Positions 1 through 8,252 are shown, counted from the first letter of the stretch. The stretch is DNA of 64,000 nucleotides from Streptomyces griseorubiginosus (GCF_001514195.1 NZ_KQ948738.1:583207-647206); one strand, 5' to 3'. Translations and numbers: made by a program. Notes: generated from the letters alone by a model not told the origin.

Positions 1-98
1 CGAGTTAATTGACCCGTAAAGACCGGCGATTTCGCCGATGCCACGCGCGTGGACCCGGCCCGACACTCCTGGCAACCCCACCCGTTTCAGGAGGCATC

Positions 99-785
99 AT
101 GCAGCGCTTCGGGCGTCGCATCGCCGCGGCCGGCACGGCCGTGGTCTCTTCGCTCCTTCTGGCACTCTCCCTCGCCGCGGTCCCCGCGCAGGCGGCGAGC
201 CACAACCCGATCGTGTTCGTGCACGGGCTCAGCAGCGATGCGAGCAGCTGGGACGACTGGATCGCCGACTTCAAGGCGGACGGCTACAGCGCCTCCGAGC
301 TGGACGCCTGGTCGTACAGCTGGTCCCAGTCGAACGTGACCACCGCCCAGCAGCTGGCCACCGAGGTCCAGCGGGTCCTGAAGGCGACCGGCGCCTCCAA
401 GGTCGACCTGGTCACCCACTCCATGGGTGCGCTGAGCGCCCGCTACTACCTGAAGAACCTGGGCGGCACGGCGTACGTGGACGACTTCGTGTCGGCGGCC
501 GGCGTCAACCACGGGACGACCACGGCCTCCTGGTGCGCGTGGCTGTACACCTCGTGCGCGGAGATGAACACCGGCAGCTCCTTCCTCACCGCCCTCAATT
601 CCGGTGACGAGACGCCGGGCAGCGTCTCCTACGCCAGTTACTGGTCCAACTGCGACGACGCCCTCACCCCGGACACCACGGCGATCCTGAACGGCGCGAC
701 GAACGTCGAGGTGGGATGCATCTCGCACACCGACATGAACAACGACTACGGCGTCTACCGACAGGTGCGCGCCTTCGTGCAGTAG
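99..785 (+). CDS. Secreted lipase/esterase, alpha/beta hydrolase fold
   Basis: A 228-residue secreted hydrolase, probably cleaving acyl esters outside the cell. The first 32 residues form a signal peptide (basic start, hydrophobic stretch, cleavage after AQA). The mature part opens with the oxyanion-region motif VHGL (41-44), and the nucleophile elbow THSMG places the serine at 108. A late histidine in CISHTDM could complete the triad. The size matches small Streptomyces and Bacillus LipA-like lipases. The ATG at 99 follows AGGAGG; upstream in-frame starts would put extra residues before the signal peptide. It stands alone, with a methyltransferase 74 bp downstream. The exact substrate cannot be told from sequence. 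Confidence 0.88.
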   Translation: MQRFGRRIAAAGTAVVSSLLLALSLAAVPAQAASHNPIVFVHGLSSDASSWDDWIADFKADGYSASELDAWSYSWSQSNVTTAQQLATEVQRVLKATGASKVDLVTHSMGALSARYYLKNLGGTAYVDDFVSAAGVNHGTTTASWCAWLYTSCAEMNTGSSFLTALNSGDETPGSVSYASYWSNCDDALTPDTTAILNGATNVEVGCISHTDMNNDYGVYRQVRAFVQ

Positions 786-859
786 CCGCCCGAGGGGGTG
801 CGACGGGGTCCCACGGGGGACAATCGCGGTAGGACCCGTCCTCGGTGAGGGAGGCTGTC

Positions 860-1549
860 ATGCCGCTACGGTCCGCCGGCACCGGCAGGGTGTCCCGGGA
901 TCCCGTCCACCATCCGCTCTTCGCCCGGTATTACGAGCGGGCCAGCGTCACCGCCGAGACAAGGCTGGGCATGGCCGACGTGCGCCGGCGGCTGCTCGCC
1001 GGGCTGTCGGGGCGGGTGATCGAGATCGGCGCGGGCAACGGTCTGAACTTCGCGCACTACCCGGGTACGGTCTCCGAGGTCGTGGCGATCGAACCGGAGC
1101 GCCGGCTGCGGCAGTCGGCCGTGGAGTCCGCCCTGCGCTCCGAGGTACCGGTCGATGTGGTGCCGGGCACCGCGGAGGCGCTGCCGGTCAAGAGCGAGGC
1201 CTTCGACGCCGTGGTCGTCTCGCTGGTCCTGTGCAGTGTGCGCGATGTGCCCCGCGCGCTGAGCGAGGCACGGCGAGTGCTGCGGCCGGGCGGGACCGTG
1301 CGGTTCTTCGAGCACGGCAGGGGCGGCGGGCCCGGGATGCGTTTCACCCAGCGCGCCCTCGACCGGACGGTGTGGCCGCTGCTGAGCGGCGGCTGCCATC
1401 TGGCCCGCGACCCGGTCGGGGCGTTGCGCGAGGCCGGGTTCGAACTCGGCCCCTACCGGCGGATGTTGCTGCCGGAGAACGGTCCGAAGCTGCCCCCGTC
1501 CTTCTGCGTGCTGGGTACCGCGTGGCGGCCCTCACCGACGGACGGCTGA
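860..1549 (+). CDS. Class I SAM-dependent methyltransferase
   Basis: A 229-residue soluble methyltransferase of the Methyltransf_11 type. The SAM-binding motif I is VIEIGAGNG (53-61), an acidic residue ends the second strand (AIEPE), and a later segment with FDAVVVSLVLCSV and VLRPGG is typical of UbiE/Methyltransf_11 enzymes. The substrate is unknown. The ATG at 860 is preceded by GGGAGG and is preferred over an in-frame GTG at 845. The gene ends in SPTDG, and its last two codons plus stop begin a tandem repeat described separately. It is convergent with the toxin/antitoxin pair. Confidence 0.85.
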   Translation: MPLRSAGTGRVSRDPVHHPLFARYYERASVTAETRLGMADVRRRLLAGLSGRVIEIGAGNGLNFAHYPGTVSEVVAIEPERRLRQSAVESALRSEVPVDVVPGTAEALPVKSEAFDAVVVSLVLCSVRDVPRALSEARRVLRPGGTVRFFEHGRGGGPGMRFTQRALDRTVWPLLSGGCHLARDPVGALREAGFELGPYRRMLLPENGPKLPPSFCVLGTAWRPSPTDG

Positions 1550-1645
1550 TCACAGGGCCGTCCCTGCGGACGGCTGATCACAGGGCCGTCCCTGCGGACG
1601 GCTGATCACAGGGCCGTCCCTGCGGACGGCTGATCACGGGGCCCA
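1546..1645. repeat. Three 28-bp tandem repeats plus a partial copy at a gene end
   Basis: Units at 1546-1573, 1574-1601 and 1602-1629 are identical, followed by a partial copy starting at 1630. The first unit begins in the last codon of the methyltransferase, so every junction recreates GACGGCTGA, the final two codons plus stop. Each unit can fold into a hairpin: GCCGTCC, loop CTGC, GGACGGC. TGATCA recurs in each unit and again at the stop of the convergent toxin gene (near 1662). The array may act as a bidirectional terminator. Confidence 0.95.
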
Positions 1646-1662
1646 CTCGCGCAGCACGCTGA

Positions 1663-2037
1663 TCACAACGTCCACTTCCGCAGCTCGCGCGCGATGTCGT
1701 GCACCGAGGCGTCGCCCTTCTTGGCCACCTTGGCGAGATCACGGACGAGCACCGGCGAGGTGACGACCCTGAGGCCGCTGGCGACGAGGTAGGCGTAGGC
1801 GACCGCACAGGCGAAGAGGGCGTTCGTGCGCTCCAACGCCGGGACGTGGATGAGGAGTTGCAGCAGCGCGGCGGCGCGCAGATGCGGGTTGTCGTAGACG
1901 GGGATGTCGAAGATCTCTGCCTCGTGCCGCGCCACGGCGGCGACCAGGGCACCCCAGTCGGTGACCTGGGGGTCGCCCGGGGTCTTCTGCTCGGCGAGCA
2001 TGAGCAGCCAGGCGAGATCGATGTGCAGATCGCTCAA
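1663..2037 (-). CDS. Degenerate Fic/Doc-family toxin component
   Basis: A 124-residue protein, the length of phage P1 Doc, recognisable as the toxin half of the Streptomyces Fic-family toxin-antitoxin pair. The region where Fic proteins carry HPFxxGNxR reads HVPALERTNALFA here: the histidine (residue 64) remains, but the Gly-Asn-Arg part is lost. Nucleotide transfer activity is therefore doubtful and it may act differently or be inactive. The start overlaps the antitoxin stop by 4 nt (ATGA), so the two are translationally coupled. It is convergent with the methyltransferase. Confidence 0.75.
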   Translation of the reverse strand: MSDLHIDLAWLLMLAEQKTPGDPQVTDWGALVAAVARHEAEIFDIPVYDNPHLRAAALLQLLIHVPALERTNALFACAVAYAYLVASGLRVVTSPVLVRDLAKVAKKGDASVHDIARELRKWTL

Positions 2038-2267
2038 CGACCCTCGTCTTCCTTGCCGTCCTTGCCGAACTCCTCCACGAAGACGGACTCGTACTGCTTC
2101 ATGAAGTCGGCGGCGGCCTCGACGAAGGCCTGCCCCGCCTCTCCGGTGTCCTTCATGACCAGCTCCTCGATGTAGCGGTTGACGCTCACGCCACGGGCGA
2201 GGGCACGTTCACGGGCGGCGCGGGCGGTGCCCTCGTCCACCCGCACGTTCAACTGAGTCTTCGCCAT
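2034..2267 (-). CDS. Ribbon-helix-helix antitoxin
   Basis: A 77-residue protein whose N-terminus (TQLNVRVDEGTARAARERALARGVSVNRYIEELV) has the beta strand and two helices of a CopG/Arc-type DNA-binding fold. The C-terminal 35 residues are acidic and probably form the toxin-neutralising tail. It is the first gene of a two-gene operon, the usual antitoxin-first order, and overlaps the toxin by 4 nt. Autorepression is expected for this class; CTAG-containing repeats lie directly upstream. Confidence 0.8.
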   Translation of the reverse strand: MAKTQLNVRVDEGTARAARERALARGVSVNRYIEELVMKDTGEAGQAFVEAAADFMKQYESVFVEEFGKDGKEDEGR

Positions 2268-2270
2268 ACC

Positions 2271-2295
2271 TAGAAGCTAGCGCCGATCCGCTAGC
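2271..2295. promoter_or_regulatory. Candidate antitoxin operator with repeated CTAG
   Basis: Immediately upstream of the antitoxin start there are three CTAG cores within 25 bp. Two of them sit in a perfect inverted repeat, GCTAGCG (2276-2282) and CGCTAGC (2289-2295), separated by 6 nt. Ribbon-helix-helix antitoxins bind short repeated palindromic motifs at their own promoters, so autoregulation is a reasonable inference. Confidence 0.45.
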
Positions 2296-2444
2296 ACCGG
2301 CAAGGGGTGCCCGGGACAGGGCGAAAGGATGGCGCTTGCACGGGGTGTCCCTTACACCGGTGTCAGGGGCCCGACCTGGGAGGGAGGGCGCCTCGGCCGC
2401 AAGGGGGATATCGGGTGTGGGGCGGATCACATTACCCTCGGCCC

Positions 2445-3311
2445 ATGGCCACTGCTGCGGAGGACGCCCCCGAGACCGCTCCGACCGACGGGATCGCGGC
2501 CCGCGCCCGCGGTCTGACCAAGGCGTACGGCGGCGGCGAGACGGCCGTGGTCGCGCTGGACGCCGTGGACGTCGACATCGCGCGCGGCCGTTTCACCGCC
2601 GTGATGGGGCCCTCGGGCTCCGGGAAGTCCACGTTGATGCACTGCCTTGCGGGGCTCGACACCGTCTCGGGCGGGCAGGTGTGGCTCGGCGACACCGAGA
2701 TCACCGGCCTGAAGGAGCGCGAGCTGACCCGGCTGCGCCGGGACCGGATCGGGTTCATGTTCCAGTCGTTCAATCTGATCCCGACACTGAACGCGGCAGA
2801 GAACATCACCCTGCCCATGGACATCGCGGGCAAGAAACCCGACGAGAAGTGGCTGGACCAGGTCATCGACACCCTGGGACTGCGGGACCGCCTCAAGCAC
2901 CGGCCCGCGCAGCTGTCCGGTGGTCAGCAGCAGCGGGTCGCGTGCGCCCGGGCGCTGGCCTCCCGGCCCGAGCTGATCTTCGCGGACGAACCGACCGGCA
3001 ACCTCGACTCGCGGGCGGGCCTAGAGGTGCTCGGCTTTCTGCGCGAGGCGGTCGACCAGCTGGGCCAGACCGTCGTCATGGTCACCCACGACCCGGGCGC
3101 CGCCGCCCACTCCGACCTGGTGCTCTTCCTCGGCGACGGACGGATCGTGGACAGCATGGAGCGGCCCACTGCCGAGGCGGTGCTGGAGCGCATGAAGCGG
3201 TTCGACGTGATCCGGGGCCAGTCCTCCCCCGGAGGCGGCGGCTCCTCCCCCGGGGACGAGGGCTCTCCCCCGGGAGGGGCGGCACGGACGACGCCACCCC
3301 CGACGACGTGA
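2445..3311 (+). CDS. ABC transporter ATPase, MacB/LolD type
   Basis: A 288-residue ATP-binding subunit driving the FtsX-type permease encoded next. It has Walker A GPSGSGKST, signature LSGGQQQRVA, and Walker B with the family's FADEPTGNLDS. The class usually moves lipoproteins, peptides or drugs without crossing the membrane itself. The ATG at 2445 has no ribosome binding site but lies 6 nt after a TACCCT -10 hexamer, suggesting a leaderless transcript. The last 30 residues are a Gly/Ser/Pro-rich tail made by repeated CTCCCCCGG-like DNA. Another frame of the same stretch encodes an acidic ending stopping at 3328, four bases before the permease start, so the tail may come from an insertion and frameshift. 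Confidence 0.9.
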   Translation: MATAAEDAPETAPTDGIAARARGLTKAYGGGETAVVALDAVDVDIARGRFTAVMGPSGSGKSTLMHCLAGLDTVSGGQVWLGDTEITGLKERELTRLRRDRIGFMFQSFNLIPTLNAAENITLPMDIAGKKPDEKWLDQVIDTLGLRDRLKHRPAQLSGGQQQRVACARALASRPELIFADEPTGNLDSRAGLEVLGFLREAVDQLGQTVVMVTHDPGAAAHSDLVLFLGDGRIVDSMERPTAEAVLERMKRFDVIRGQSSPGGGGSSPGDEGSPPGGAARTTPPPTT

Positions 3312-3332
3312 CCCTCGACAAGGACTGACCCC

Positions 3333-5900
3333 GTGCTGAAGGCGACACTGCGCAGTTTCCTCGCCCACAAGGGGCGGCTGGTTCTCTCCGCTCTGGCCGT
3401 CGTCCTGTCCGTGGCCTTCGTCTCGGGCAGCCTGATCTTCTCCGACACACTGAGCCGTACCTTCGACCGGCTCTTCGCCTCGTCCGCGCCCGACCTCACG
3501 GTCAGCCCGAAGGAGGACCTCAAGGAGGCCGTCCCCTCCGGGACCACGGCCACCCTGCCGGCCGCGCTCGCCGACCGGGTGGCCCGGGTCGACGGCGTCG
3601 GGGCGGCCCGCTTCGACGCAGAGGCCGACGGGATCACCGTCGTCGACTCCCGGAACAAGTCGGTGGGCTCGACCACCGGCGCCCCCACCATCGGCACCGA
3701 CTGGAACCCGACCTCGCGCAGCCCGGTGAAGCTCACCTCGGGGCACGCCCCGCACGGCGCCGACGAGGCGTTGGTCGACTCGGAGACCGCGGACCGCAAG
3801 AACCTGCGGATCGGCGACTCGCTGACCGTGATCGCGGCTCCCGGCTCGTTCACGGTGCGGATCGTCGGCATCGTCACCTTCACCACCACCAACCCAGGTG
3901 CCTCGCTGGTCTATCTGGACCCGCCGACCGCGCAGACGAAGCTGCTCGGCTCCGCCTCCGCCGCCACCAGCATCTCCGTCGACGCCGCCGACGGCGTGAG
4001 CAACGACCAGCTCAAGCAGCGGGTGGCCGCGGCGCTCGGCACGGGAACCTACGAGTACCGGACCGCTGCGGAACAGGCGAAGTCGGACATCGACCAACTG
4101 GGCGGATTCCTCGACGTCATCAAGTACGTGATGCTCGGATTCGCTGGGATCGCCGTCCTGGTCGGAGTCTTCCTCATCGTCAACACCTTCTCGATGCTGA
4201 TCGCCCAACGCACCCGTGAACTGGGCCTGTTGCGCGCCCTCGGAGCCGACCGGCGGCAGGTCCGGCGCTCGGTGCTCACCGAGGCGACCCTGCTCGGGCT
4301 GGTCGCCTCGACGGTCGGGCTGGGCGCGGGCATCGGGCTGGCGGTCGGGCTCATCGCCCTGATGAACGCCTTCGGCATGAACATCGACACCGGGGAGATG
4401 GTCGTCGGCTGGGGGACGCCCGTGGCGGCGTACGTCGTCGGCGTGGGCGTCACCTTCGTCGCGGCCTACCTCCCGGCCCGGCGGGCGGCCGGTGTCTCCC
4501 CCATGGCGGCCCTCGCGGACGCCGAGATCGCCGGAATCGGACGGCCGTTGAAGGTCCGCGGGATCGTGGGCGGCCTGGTGGGCGCGGCGGGCGCCGCCGC
4601 GCTCGTGGGGTGCGTGCTCGCGTCGAGGACGGCGACGGCGGCCTCGCTGCTCGGCCTCGGTGTGGTCCTGACGCTCCTCGCGACCGTGATCGCGGGACCG
4701 CTGCTGGTGCGGCCGGTGATCCGGGTGCTGGGCGGCGCCTTCCCGGCCCTCTTCGGCCCGGTCGGGCGGATGAGCCAGCGCAACGCCCTGCGCAACCCCC
4801 GCCGCACCGGCGCCACCGCGGCCGCCCTCATGGTCGGACTCGCCCTGGTCGGCGGGATGTCGGTGGCCAGCGCCTCGATGTCCAAGTCGTTCGACGACCA
4901 GATCGACAAGACCCTGGGCGCCGACTTCGTCGTGCAGAACGGCAACTTCCTGCCCTTCCCGCAGGAGGTCACGGACGCGGTGCGGAGGACCGAGGGCGCC
5001 GGGCTCGTCGTACGGTCGAGGTTCGCGCCCGTCGCCGTGACGCTGCCGGACGGCAAGCGCGTCGAGACGACCGCTGCGGGCTACGACCCTCAGCTCGACG
5101 AGGTCGCCCACATCACCTACGCGCGGGGCGACACCGCGGCCGCGCTCGCACCCGGGCACCTGGCCATGGACCTTGACTTCGCGCGCGACCACGACGTGAA
5201 GGTCGGCAGCGGGATCCCCGTCGAGTTTCAGGGCGGGCGCCGTACCGAGCTGACCGTCGGCGCCCTCACCGACCAGGACTCCGCGGACGGGTTCGGGACG
5301 CAGGGCGGGATCTACTTCGGCCTGGGCACGCTGGAGCGGTTCGCGCCGGGCGGCCAGGAGTCCGCGCTCTACGTCAACGCCGCCTCCGGTACGAGCGCGG
5401 ACCGGCTGCGCACGGCACTGGAGCGGACGCTGGACCGGTATCCGCAGGTCCAGGTGCGCGACCTGGCCGACTACAAGGACCTGGTGCACGACCAGATCGC
5501 GGTCCTGCTCTATCTCGTGTACGCGCTGCTCGGGCTGGCGATCGTCATCGCGGTGCTCGGGGTGGTCAACACCCTCGCCCTGTCGGTCGTGGAGCGCACC
5601 CGGGAGATCGGGCTGCTGCGTGCCATCGGGCTGGCCCGGCGTCAGCTGCGCCGGATGATCCGTCTGGAGTCGGTGGTCATCGCCGTGTTCGGCGCGGTGC
5701 TGGGGCTGGCACTGGGACTGGTGTGGGGGGTGTGCACCCAGCAGGTGCTGGCGCTCCAGGGCATGAACGCGCTGGCGATCCCCTGGGGCACGCTCGTGGC
5801 GGTCGTCGTGGGCTCGGCGGTGGTGGGCGTCGTGGCGGCGCTGCTGCCTGCCCTGCGCGCCTCGCGCATGAACGTACTGGCGGCCATCGCGCACGAATGA
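3333..5900 (+). CDS. FtsX-like ABC transporter permease
   Basis: An 855-residue membrane subunit. A first membrane helix lies near residues 15-35, followed by an extracytoplasmic MacB-type periplasmic core. Then come an FtsX domain with three helices (about 255-400), a second block of two helices (about 405-470), a second extracytoplasmic region, and a final FtsX domain (about 725-850). The repeated motif RTRELGLLRALGA / RTREIGLLRAIGL marks the two FtsX halves. It pairs with the ATPase 21 bp upstream. The GTG start is 8 nt after AAGGA. The cargo cannot be told. Confidence 0.92.
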   Translation: MLKATLRSFLAHKGRLVLSALAVVLSVAFVSGSLIFSDTLSRTFDRLFASSAPDLTVSPKEDLKEAVPSGTTATLPAALADRVARVDGVGAARFDAEADGITVVDSRNKSVGSTTGAPTIGTDWNPTSRSPVKLTSGHAPHGADEALVDSETADRKNLRIGDSLTVIAAPGSFTVRIVGIVTFTTTNPGASLVYLDPPTAQTKLLGSASAATSISVDAADGVSNDQLKQRVAAALGTGTYEYRTAAEQAKSDIDQLGGFLDVIKYVMLGFAGIAVLVGVFLIVNTFSMLIAQRTRELGLLRALGADRRQVRRSVLTEATLLGLVASTVGLGAGIGLAVGLIALMNAFGMNIDTGEMVVGWGTPVAAYVVGVGVTFVAAYLPARRAAGVSPMAALADAEIAGIGRPLKVRGIVGGLVGAAGAAALVGCVLASRTATAASLLGLGVVLTLLATVIAGPLLVRPVIRVLGGAFPALFGPVGRMSQRNALRNPRRTGATAAALMVGLALVGGMSVASASMSKSFDDQIDKTLGADFVVQNGNFLPFPQEVTDAVRRTEGAGLVVRSRFAPVAVTLPDGKRVETTAAGYDPQLDEVAHITYARGDTAAALAPGHLAMDLDFARDHDVKVGSGIPVEFQGGRRTELTVGALTDQDSADGFGTQGGIYFGLGTLERFAPGGQESALYVNAASGTSADRLRTALERTLDRYPQVQVRDLADYKDLVHDQIAVLLYLVYALLGLAIVIAVLGVVNTLALSVVERTREIGLLRAIGLARRQLRRMIRLESVVIAVFGAVLGLALGLVWGVCTQQVLALQGMNALAIPWGTLVAVVVGSAVVGVVAALLPALRASRMNVLAAIAHE

Positions 5901-6019
5901 CGGCGTCGCGGGGCACCTCAAGTCGCTTACCGCCGAGGAGAGTCCATGCCCCGCACCGATCAGCCTCGCCTTGATGAGCCACGCCCCGATCAGCCCCACC
6001 CCTCGGGCCGGCGGGCGAG

Positions 6020-6180
6020 CGGGTGGACCATCTCCGGCACACGGTGGAGGAGATGGACCGGCTGCTGTCCGCCGGGGACCATGACGGCCTTCACCGGGGT
6101 GCTGGCACAGCGCGAGCGGTACGGCTTCACGTATCTGACGGGTGCTGGAGGCATCCATGGAGGCGTTCGCACCGCGGGCC
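6020..6180 (+). pseudogene. Remnant of an F420-dependent LLM-class oxidoreductase C-terminus
   Basis: Three reading frames in series read as one protein tail: TVEEMDRLLSAGDHDGLHR, then VLAQRERYGFTYLT, then VLEASMEAFAPR. This resembles the C-terminus of luciferase-like F420 oxidoreductases, where a GD...L..RRERYG.sY..v.e..leaFAPV pattern closes the barrel. Each frame change coincides with one extra G in a G run (near 6096 and near 6140). No N-terminal part is present upstream, so it is a decayed fragment rather than a sequencing artefact in a live gene. The family call is from recollection of the motif. Confidence 0.55.
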
Positions 6181-6262
6181 GGTACCGGCGGAGCCGCCGG
6201 CGGCGGGTGTCCGGATGGTGGAATTCCGGGTGCCGTGCCGTCTCGCGTGATGGGATCGCCGT

Positions 6263-6703
6263 ATGACCGACCTGCGGATACGGGCCGCCGGGCCCGACGA
6301 CCTGGACACCGTGCTGGCCTTCTGGAAGCAGGCCGCCGAAGGCACGAGCATCAGCGACGACCGGGACGGCGTGGAGCGCCTGGTGTCCCGCGACCCCGAG
6401 GCGCTGATCCTCGCGGAGCTCGACGGTGAGCTGGTGGGGACGGTGATCGCGGGCTTCGACGGCTGGCGGTGCCATCTGTACCGGCTCGCGGTGCACCCCG
6501 AGCGCAGGCGGCGGGGCATCGGGGCCGCGCTGCTCACGGCCGCCGAGGAGCGTTTCGTACGGCTGGGCGGGCGGCGCGGGGACGCGATGGTGCTGGTGCG
6601 CAACGAAACCGCACAGCACGCATGGCGCGCCGCTGGGTATGCGCCCGAGGAGAAGTGGCGGCGCTGGGTGAAGCCATTCACCGGGCAGGACGGGCGATCC
6701 TGA
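6263..6703 (+). CDS. GNAT-family N-acetyltransferase
   Basis: A 146-residue single-domain acetyltransferase. The acetyl-CoA pyrophosphate loop is RRRRGIG (about 80-87) after the strand LYRLAVHPE, and motif B has the NETAQHAWRAAGY pattern. The acceptor is unknown. The last ten residues (KPFTGQDGRS) are encoded by the first unit of a 32-bp tandem repeat running past the stop, so the natural C-terminus may have been overwritten. The family length is otherwise normal. Confidence 0.82.
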   Translation: MTDLRIRAAGPDDLDTVLAFWKQAAEGTSISDDRDGVERLVSRDPEALILAELDGELVGTVIAGFDGWRCHLYRLAVHPERRRRGIGAALLTAAEERFVRLGGRRGDAMVLVRNETAQHAWRAAGYAPEEKWRRWVKPFTGQDGRS

Positions 6704-6831
6704 AGCCCTTCACCGGGCAGGACAGGCGATCCTGAAGCCCTTCACCGGGCAGGACAGGCGATCCTGAGGCGCCTCGCCGGCCGGAACCGGCGATCCTGAC
6801 GCTCTTCGCCGGGCTAGGACGGGCGATCCTG
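6671..6831. repeat. Five 32-bp tandem repeats starting inside a gene end
   Basis: Units begin at 6671, 6703, 6735, 6767 and 6799 (the last is 33 bp). The first three are nearly identical; the last two are diverged but keep the CGATCCTG end. The first unit encodes the GNAT C-terminus and each of the first four copies is followed by A, recreating CGATCCTGA (Arg-Ser-stop). The diverged fourth unit can form a short GCCGG/CCGGC stem. The array fills the gap to the next gene. Confidence 0.93.
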
Positions 6832-6866
6832 GGGACCCTGTCCGATCATGGGACGGAGGTGACCCG

Positions 6867-8252
6867 ATGACCGAAGTGCTCCTCCTGCTGGTCGCGATCC
6901 TGCTGTCGCTGGCCTGCGGTGCCTTCGTGGCCGCGGAGTTCTCGCTGACGACGGTCGAGCGCGGACAGCTGGAGCGTGCGGTGGAGCGCGGCGAGCGGGG
7001 CGCGTCCGGCGCCCTGAAAGCCGTACGGAATCTGACGTTCCAGCTGTCCGGGGCGCAGCTCGGGATCACCGTCACCAACCTGGTCGTCGGCATGCTCGCC
7101 GAACCGTCGATCGCGGCGCTGATCGCCGGGCCCCTGGAGTCGCTCGGGATCCCGGCGTCCACGTCGAGGTCGCTGGCGCTGGTGCTCGGCACCGCGCTGT
7201 CCACCGTGTTCCTGATGGTGGTGGGCGAGCTGGTGCCGAAGAACTGGGCGATCTCCTCGCCGCTGGCGGTGGCCAAGCGGGTGGGCACCGCGCAGAGCTG
7301 GTTCAGTGCGGCCTTCCGCCCCTTCATCACACATCTCAACAGCACCGCCAACCGGGTCGTACGGCTCTTCGGCGTGGAGCCCGCGGAGGAGCTGGCCTCG
7401 GCGCGCGGGCCGCAGGAGCTGGCCGCGCTCGCCCGGCACTCCGCGCGCGAGGGCGCGCTGGAGGCGGACACCGCCGAACTGTTCGTGCGCACCCTCAACC
7501 TCGCCGACCTGACGGCGGAGAACGTGATGACCCCGCGCGTCCAGGTGGTCGCCCTCGACGTCCAGGCGACCTGCGAGGACGTGGCGAACGTGACACGCGC
7601 GACCGGGCTGTCCCGGTTCCCCGTCTACCGCGGCAGCCTCGACTCGGTGGTGGGCATCGCGCACATCAAGGACGTGCTCGCGGTGCCGGCCGATCGGCGG
7701 CCCCGGGCCTCCGTGGCCGAGCTGCTGCGGGAGCCGCTGCTGGTGCCGGAGTCCCTCACCGTGGACCGGCTGCTGGACCGGCTGTCCGGCAAGCGGACGA
7801 TGGCGGTCGTCATCGACGAGTACGGCGGGACCGCGGGCGTGGCCACGCTGGAGGACATCGTCGAGGAGGTGGTCGGCGAGGTGCGGGACGAGCACGACCC
7901 GCACGAGACCCCCGACCTCGCCCCCGCCGGCACCGACGACGAGGGCAGGGAGTTGTTCCACGCCGACGGTTCGGCCCGGATGGACCAGCTCGCCCGGGTG
8001 GGTCTGCGGCCGCCCGAGGGGCCGTACGAGACGCTGGCCGGACTGGTGGCGACCGAGCTCGGGCGGATCCCGGCGGTCGGCGACTCGGTGGAGGTCGCCG
8101 GCTGGCGGCTGGACGTGGTGGACGCCCAGGGGCGCCGGGCCGCGCGGGTGCTGCTGCACGCGCCGCCGACCGACTGCTCCGGGGAGTCCGAAGGAACTTT
8201 CGGGGAGTCCGCGGGGCAGGGAGTCCGGGAGCGCGGGGAGGGGGCCGAATGA
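6867..8252 (+). CDS. CNNM/CBS-domain membrane protein (HlyC/CorC family)
   Basis: A 461-residue integral membrane protein. The DUF21/CNNM membrane domain covers about residues 1-195, with the GELVPKNWAI motif characteristic of it. Two CBS domains follow (about 215-335, NVMTPRV... and SRFPVYRGSLDSVVGIAHIKDVL), then a CorC_HlyC domain (about 345-425). Family members handle Mg2+ or Co2+ efflux, although many are labelled hemolysins. The ATG at 6867 is preceded by GGAGG. The stop overlaps the next gene by 4 nt, giving a paired operon of two related proteins. Confidence 0.9.
   Translation: MTEVLLLLVAILLSLACGAFVAAEFSLTTVERGQLERAVERGERGASGALKAVRNLTFQLSGAQLGITVTNLVVGMLAEPSIAALIAGPLESLGIPASTSRSLALVLGTALSTVFLMVVGELVPKNWAISSPLAVAKRVGTAQSWFSAAFRPFITHLNSTANRVVRLFGVEPAEELASARGPQELAALARHSAREGALEADTAELFVRTLNLADLTAENVMTPRVQVVALDVQATCEDVANVTRATGLSRFPVYRGSLDSVVGIAHIKDVLAVPADRRPRASVAELLREPLLVPESLTVDRLLDRLSGKRTMAVVIDEYGGTAGVATLEDIVEEVVGEVRDEHDPHETPDLAPAGTDDEGRELFHADGSARMDQLARVGLRPPEGPYETLAGLVATELGRIPAVGDSVEVAGWRLDVVDAQGRRAARVLLHAPPTDCSGESEGTFGESAGQGVRERGEGAE

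Noticed and set aside
1546..1645. Direct repeats as a CRISPR array
   Set aside because: The units abut with no variable spacers and begin inside a gene end; no cas genes are present. The same holds for 6671-6831 and 32682-32765.
3021..6158. Very long open frame on the minus strand
   Set aside because: It is antisense to the FtsX-type permease, has low-complexity His/Arg/Gly composition and no domain; it results from high third-position GC.
5946..6266. A 106-residue gene
   Set aside because: Its protein is partly in frame with the F420 oxidoreductase remnant and otherwise Arg/Trp-rich noise; the pseudogene explanation fits better.
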